Origin: DATARH01 sp963778385
Lineage (GTDB): Bacteria; Pseudomonadota; Alphaproteobacteria; ATCC43930; CGMCC-115725
Direction: 5' to 3'
Assembly: GCA_963778385.1 (NCBI GenBank)
Contig: CAVZUA010000002.1
Location: forward strand, 310,001 to 374,000
Length of the DNA stretch: 64,000 nucleotides
The notes below the pieces were generated by a model. That model searched no databases and was not told where the DNA came from. It saw only the letters and a program-made list of their open reading frames with translations. Position numbers and translations under genes: made by a program. Positions 61,518-64,000 of this stretch are shown in pieces (the first letter of the stretch is position 1; every line of letters begins with the position of its first letter).

Positions 61518-62444
61518 ATGAAGCTGGCGATCCCCGATTTGATCTCGAACTCGTATTTCACCGCCCTCGCGGCCGCCGAGCTCGGGCATTTCAAGCGCCA
61601 CGGCCTCGATATCGAAGCCGAGCTGATCTTTCCGGTCGATCGCGCCTATGAGGCGTTGCGCGACGGCGAATATGACTTTGTCGCCGGCGCGGCGCATGGC
61701 GCGCTGGCCGCGTTCCCGGCGTGGCGCGGCTGCCGGCTGTTGGGGGCGTTGGCGCAGGGCATGTATTGGTTCCTGGTGATGCGCGCCGATCTCGGCATCG
61801 CCCGCGGCGACCTCGCGGCGCTCAAAGGTCGGCGCATCGGCGCGGCCCCCTGGGTCGAGATGGGGCTGCGCCGGCTGCTCACCGATGCCGGGCTCGAACC
61901 CGCGACCAACGACATCACCATCGCGCCGGTGCCGGGCGCGACCGGCGCCACCACCAATTTCGGCCTCACCGCGGCACGGGCCCTGCAAGACGGCAAGATC
62001 GACGGGTTCTGGGCCAACGGCATGGCGACCGAAATCGTGGTGACGAGCGGGGTGGGCAATATCGTGCTCGATGTGCGGCGCGGCGACGGACCGGTCGGCT
62101 GCTTCGACTACACCTTCGGCGCGTTGGCGACGACCGAGCGGCTGATCGAAAAGTCGCCGGATGCGGCGGCCGCGGCGCTGCGCGCGCTGATCGACGCCCA
62201 AGCCGACCTCAAGGCCGATCCGAGCCGCGCGACGCTGGTCGGCCAGAAGCGCTTTCCGCCGCGCGAGACCGGACTGATCGCGCAGATCGTCGCGCGCGAC
62301 CTGCCTTATTACGACGCCGCGATCAGCGAAAAATCCATTGCCGGCGTCGTCGGTTTCGGGCGCGCGCTCGGCATTCTCGACGGCGACGTCGCCTATGGCG
62401 ACATCGTCGCGACGCAGTTCAGCCATCTGTGGAACCAGAAATGA
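61518..62444 (+). CDS. Substrate-binding-fold protein (NMT1/SsuA-like), no signal
   Basis: A 308-residue periplasmic-binding-protein fold: LAIPDLISNSYFTALAAAELGHFKRHGLDIEAELIFPVDRAYEALRDGEYDFVAGAAHGALAAFP and LKGRRIGAAPWVEMGLRRLLTDAGLEPATNDITIAPV. There is no signal peptide, so either it acts in the cytoplasm or its export signal is lost. Relatives serve as aliphatic sulfonate or thiamine-precursor binders, or as decarboxylases. No ABC permease or ATPase is adjacent. Its stop overlaps the next start by 4 nt (ATGA). Confidence 0.75.
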   Translation: MKLAIPDLISNSYFTALAAAELGHFKRHGLDIEAELIFPVDRAYEALRDGEYDFVAGAAHGALAAFPAWRGCRLLGALAQGMYWFLVMRADLGIARGDLAALKGRRIGAAPWVEMGLRRLLTDAGLEPATNDITIAPVPGATGATTNFGLTAARALQDGKIDGFWANGMATEIVVTSGVGNIVLDVRRGDGPVGCFDYTFGALATTERLIEKSPDAAAAALRALIDAQADLKADPSRATLVGQKRFPPRETGLIAQIVARDLPYYDAAISEKSIAGVVGFGRALGILDGDVAYGDIVATQFSHLWNQK

Positions 62445-63922
62445 GGACCGGTGCCGAATACCGCGAGGCGCTGCGCGACGGCCGCGTCGTCTATGTGATG
62501 GGCGAGGGCCGCGTCGACGATGTGACGACGCATCCCGCGACCCGCGGGGTCGTCGAGGAATATGTCCGCTGGCACGATCTGCACCGCGATCCCGAATGGG
62601 CCGAGACGCTGATCAGCCCTTCAGGTACTCCCTGGGCGCTGACCGCGCCAAAGACCAGCGCCGACCTGATCGGCATGGGCCGGTCCTTTGCCAAGACCTG
62701 CTTTCTGTCGGCCGGCAACATTACCCACGACCCGGCTTACGGCAACCTGATCGCGATGGGCATCGTCAATGCGGTCTGCGAGCACGGCGCCGGCGCCGAG
62801 CATGTCGCCCGCGCCGAGAAATATCGCGCGATGATCGCCGAGACCGGGCGGTTCCTGACCTTCAGCGGCGGCTCGCCGCCGATCGGCTACCGGCTGCGCC
62901 CCGACCCGAAGGACCGTGCCGGCTGCCGGATCGTGCGCGAAACCGACAAGGGGCTGGTGATCTCCGGCCGCATCGGCATGCACACCAGCCCGTGCTACGC
63001 CGAGGACATCTTTGTCGGCTCACTCAACGGCGCGCAGTTCGAGGGGCACCCAGTGAGCTTTGTCGTCGAGATCGCAGCGCCCGGCGTCACCGTGCTGTGC
63101 CGCCGGATCGCCGCGCGCGAGGCGAACCCTTTCATGGCGCCGCTCTCCAACCGCTTCGACGAGCTCGACGGCACGCTGTGGCTCGACGAGGTGCTGATCC
63201 CTTGGGAGCATGTGTTCCTGATCGACCCCGGCCCCGAGGCGGTGGCGCGCTGGTTGATGTGGCACCACCTCTACGGCTGGGGCGCGCGGGCGGAGTTCAG
63301 CCTCGGGCTCGCGCTGGCGATCGCCGATGCGATGGGACTCAAGGAAAACGACGCAACCATCGAGCACCTGATCGACCTGATGGCCGCGGTGCAGACGATC
63401 CGTGCCTGCCAAACCGCGGCGGTGCACGAGCCGGAGCCGACCCCAACGGGCTTTGTCGGACCCAATGGCCGGCATGTGATGGCGGGCGGCATCACGCTGT
63501 TCAAGGCGCGGCAGCAAATCAGCGAGATCCTGCGGATCATTCCGGGCTCGTCGCTGGTTGTGGCGCCGGCGGATACCGATCTTGCGGCACCGGAGCTTTC
63601 GGCCGGGCTCGAAGAAGCTTTCGCGGGCGGGGGCTACACCGCGGCGCAGCGCTCGGCGTTGCTACAGCTCGCCTGGGACCATGTGTCATCGGGGCTCGAC
63701 GGCCGCGAGTCAGCCTTCGAGCTGCACGCCAGCGGCGGCATGCCGACCTGGCGCGGCCGGCTGCGCAAGAGCTTTACCGATTACAACACGCTGGCCAACG
63801 CGGTGCTGCGGCAGATCGACGGCGACATGCCGGCGATCGACCTCGGCTCGATCGCGGCGGCACCGCTGGCGCCCCGTCGGGTGAACGCGCCGCGCCCGGC
63901 GCCCGCCGGAGACCAGCGATGA
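62441..63922 (+). CDS. HpaB-type flavin monooxygenase (4-hydroxyphenylacetate 3-monooxygenase, large component)
   Basis: A 493-residue FADH2-dependent aromatic hydroxylase of the HpaB/PheA family: MRTGAEYREALRDGRVVYVMGEGRVDDVTTHPATRGVV, the family N-terminus, GNITHDPAYGNLIAMGIVNAV, VISGRIGMHTSPCYAEDIFVG, PFMAPLSNRFDELDGTLWLDEVLIPWEHVF, and SGGMPTWRGRLRKSFTDYNTLANAVL at the C-terminus. It needs a flavin reductase (HpaC), not seen in this window. Overlaps the next gene by 4 nt. Likely hydroxylates a phenolic ring for the extradiol dioxygenase. Confidence 0.9.
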   Translation: MRTGAEYREALRDGRVVYVMGEGRVDDVTTHPATRGVVEEYVRWHDLHRDPEWAETLISPSGTPWALTAPKTSADLIGMGRSFAKTCFLSAGNITHDPAYGNLIAMGIVNAVCEHGAGAEHVARAEKYRAMIAETGRFLTFSGGSPPIGYRLRPDPKDRAGCRIVRETDKGLVISGRIGMHTSPCYAEDIFVGSLNGAQFEGHPVSFVVEIAAPGVTVLCRRIAAREANPFMAPLSNRFDELDGTLWLDEVLIPWEHVFLIDPGPEAVARWLMWHHLYGWGARAEFSLGLALAIADAMGLKENDATIEHLIDLMAAVQTIRACQTAAVHEPEPTPTGFVGPNGRHVMAGGITLFKARQQISEILRIIPGSSLVVAPADTDLAAPELSAGLEEAFAGGGYTAAQRSALLQLAWDHVSSGLDGRESAFELHASGGMPTWRGRLRKSFTDYNTLANAVLRQIDGDMPAIDLGSIAAAPLAPRRVNAPRPAPAGDQR

Positions 63923-64000
63923 GGACCGGCGCCGATTACCGCGCCGCGCTGCGCGACGGCCGCAAGGTCGTCATCATGGGTGGTGAGACGATCGACGATG
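63919..64000 (+). CDS. Second HpaB-type monooxygenase, 5' end only
   Basis: From ATG 63919 the frame reads MRTGADYRAALRDGRKVVIM then GGETIDD, almost the same N-terminus as the gene before it, so a tandem paralogue. It overlaps the preceding stop (ATGA) and runs off the window. Confidence 0.85.
   Translation, partial: MRTGADYRAALRDGRKVVIMGGETIDD

Overview
The window is GC-rich chromosomal DNA of the kind seen in soil or rhizosphere Alphaproteobacteria (Rhizobiales or Rhodospirillales; Bradyrhizobium-like in flavour). The grounds are strong G/C wobble use, AGGAG-type ribosome binding sites, a bacterial Ku gene, many luciferase-like (LLM) oxidoreductases, class III CoA transferases and amidohydrolases, small palindromic intergenic repeats of the CCGG-TCAAG-CCGG type, and a Fiu/PiuC/ExbB/ExbD/TonB iron operon. 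The taxonomic call is an inference. No tRNA or rRNA gene was recognised.

Region 1 (1-34.5 kb) is a patchwork of short transcription units for small-molecule metabolism. It holds Ku (partial), a threonine synthase-like enzyme, three LLM flavin oxidoreductases, a LigJ-type 4-oxalomesaconate hydratase, a ketopantoate reductase-like enzyme, an MFS transporter, two near-duplicate FMN alpha-hydroxy-acid oxidases, a double-DUF427 protein, amidohydrolases, an aldo/keto reductase, a ferritin-like protein, an HpcH/HpaI aldolase, an L,D-transpeptidase, two class III CoA transferases, a Tat-exported phosphatase, a low-GC PD-(D/E)XK-like orphan, a threonine-aldolase-like enzyme, a dihydroxyphthalate-decarboxylase-like protein and an Asp/Glu-racemase-superfamily protein. 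Two PIN toxin-antitoxin pairs (7.1-7.8 and 16.8-17.5 kb) and an orphan Phd antitoxin (34.3 kb) lie between them. Three genes here are each broken by one single-base indel.

Region 2 (34.5-40.9 kb, minus strand) is a six-gene iron-siderophore operon read receptor > piuC > PepSY membrane protein > exbB > exbD > tonB, with genes overlapping by 4 nt or spaced by a few nt.

Region 3 (41.5-57.5 kb) is a degenerate genomic island of lower GC. It is bounded by a 16-bp direct repeat (41508-41523 and 57533-57548) that matches the first codons of the amidohydrolase gene at 57534, so the island appears to have integrated into the start of that gene. Its tyrosine integrase lies next to the right end and is split by an IS630 element at a TA dinucleotide; the reading frame can be rebuilt exactly. 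The left half holds a four-level nest: an IS3-family element (with a CCG target duplication) contains an IS110-family element, which contains a second IS3-family element, which contains a group II intron with its reverse transcriptase. The island also carries a ParDE-type pair, DUF3768, AlpA-like and winged-helix-like proteins, a TM/coiled-coil protein, and a C-terminally truncated P-loop ATPase resembling conjugative coupling proteins.

Region 4 (57.5-64 kb, plus strand) is a tightly packed catabolic operon: amidohydrolase, c-type cytochrome, class III extradiol dioxygenase, SMP-30 lactonase-like protein, a substrate-binding-type protein and two tandem HpaB-type flavin monooxygenases (the second runs off the window). 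Together they suggest hydroxylation and ring cleavage of an aromatic compound; the substrate cannot be told from sequence.
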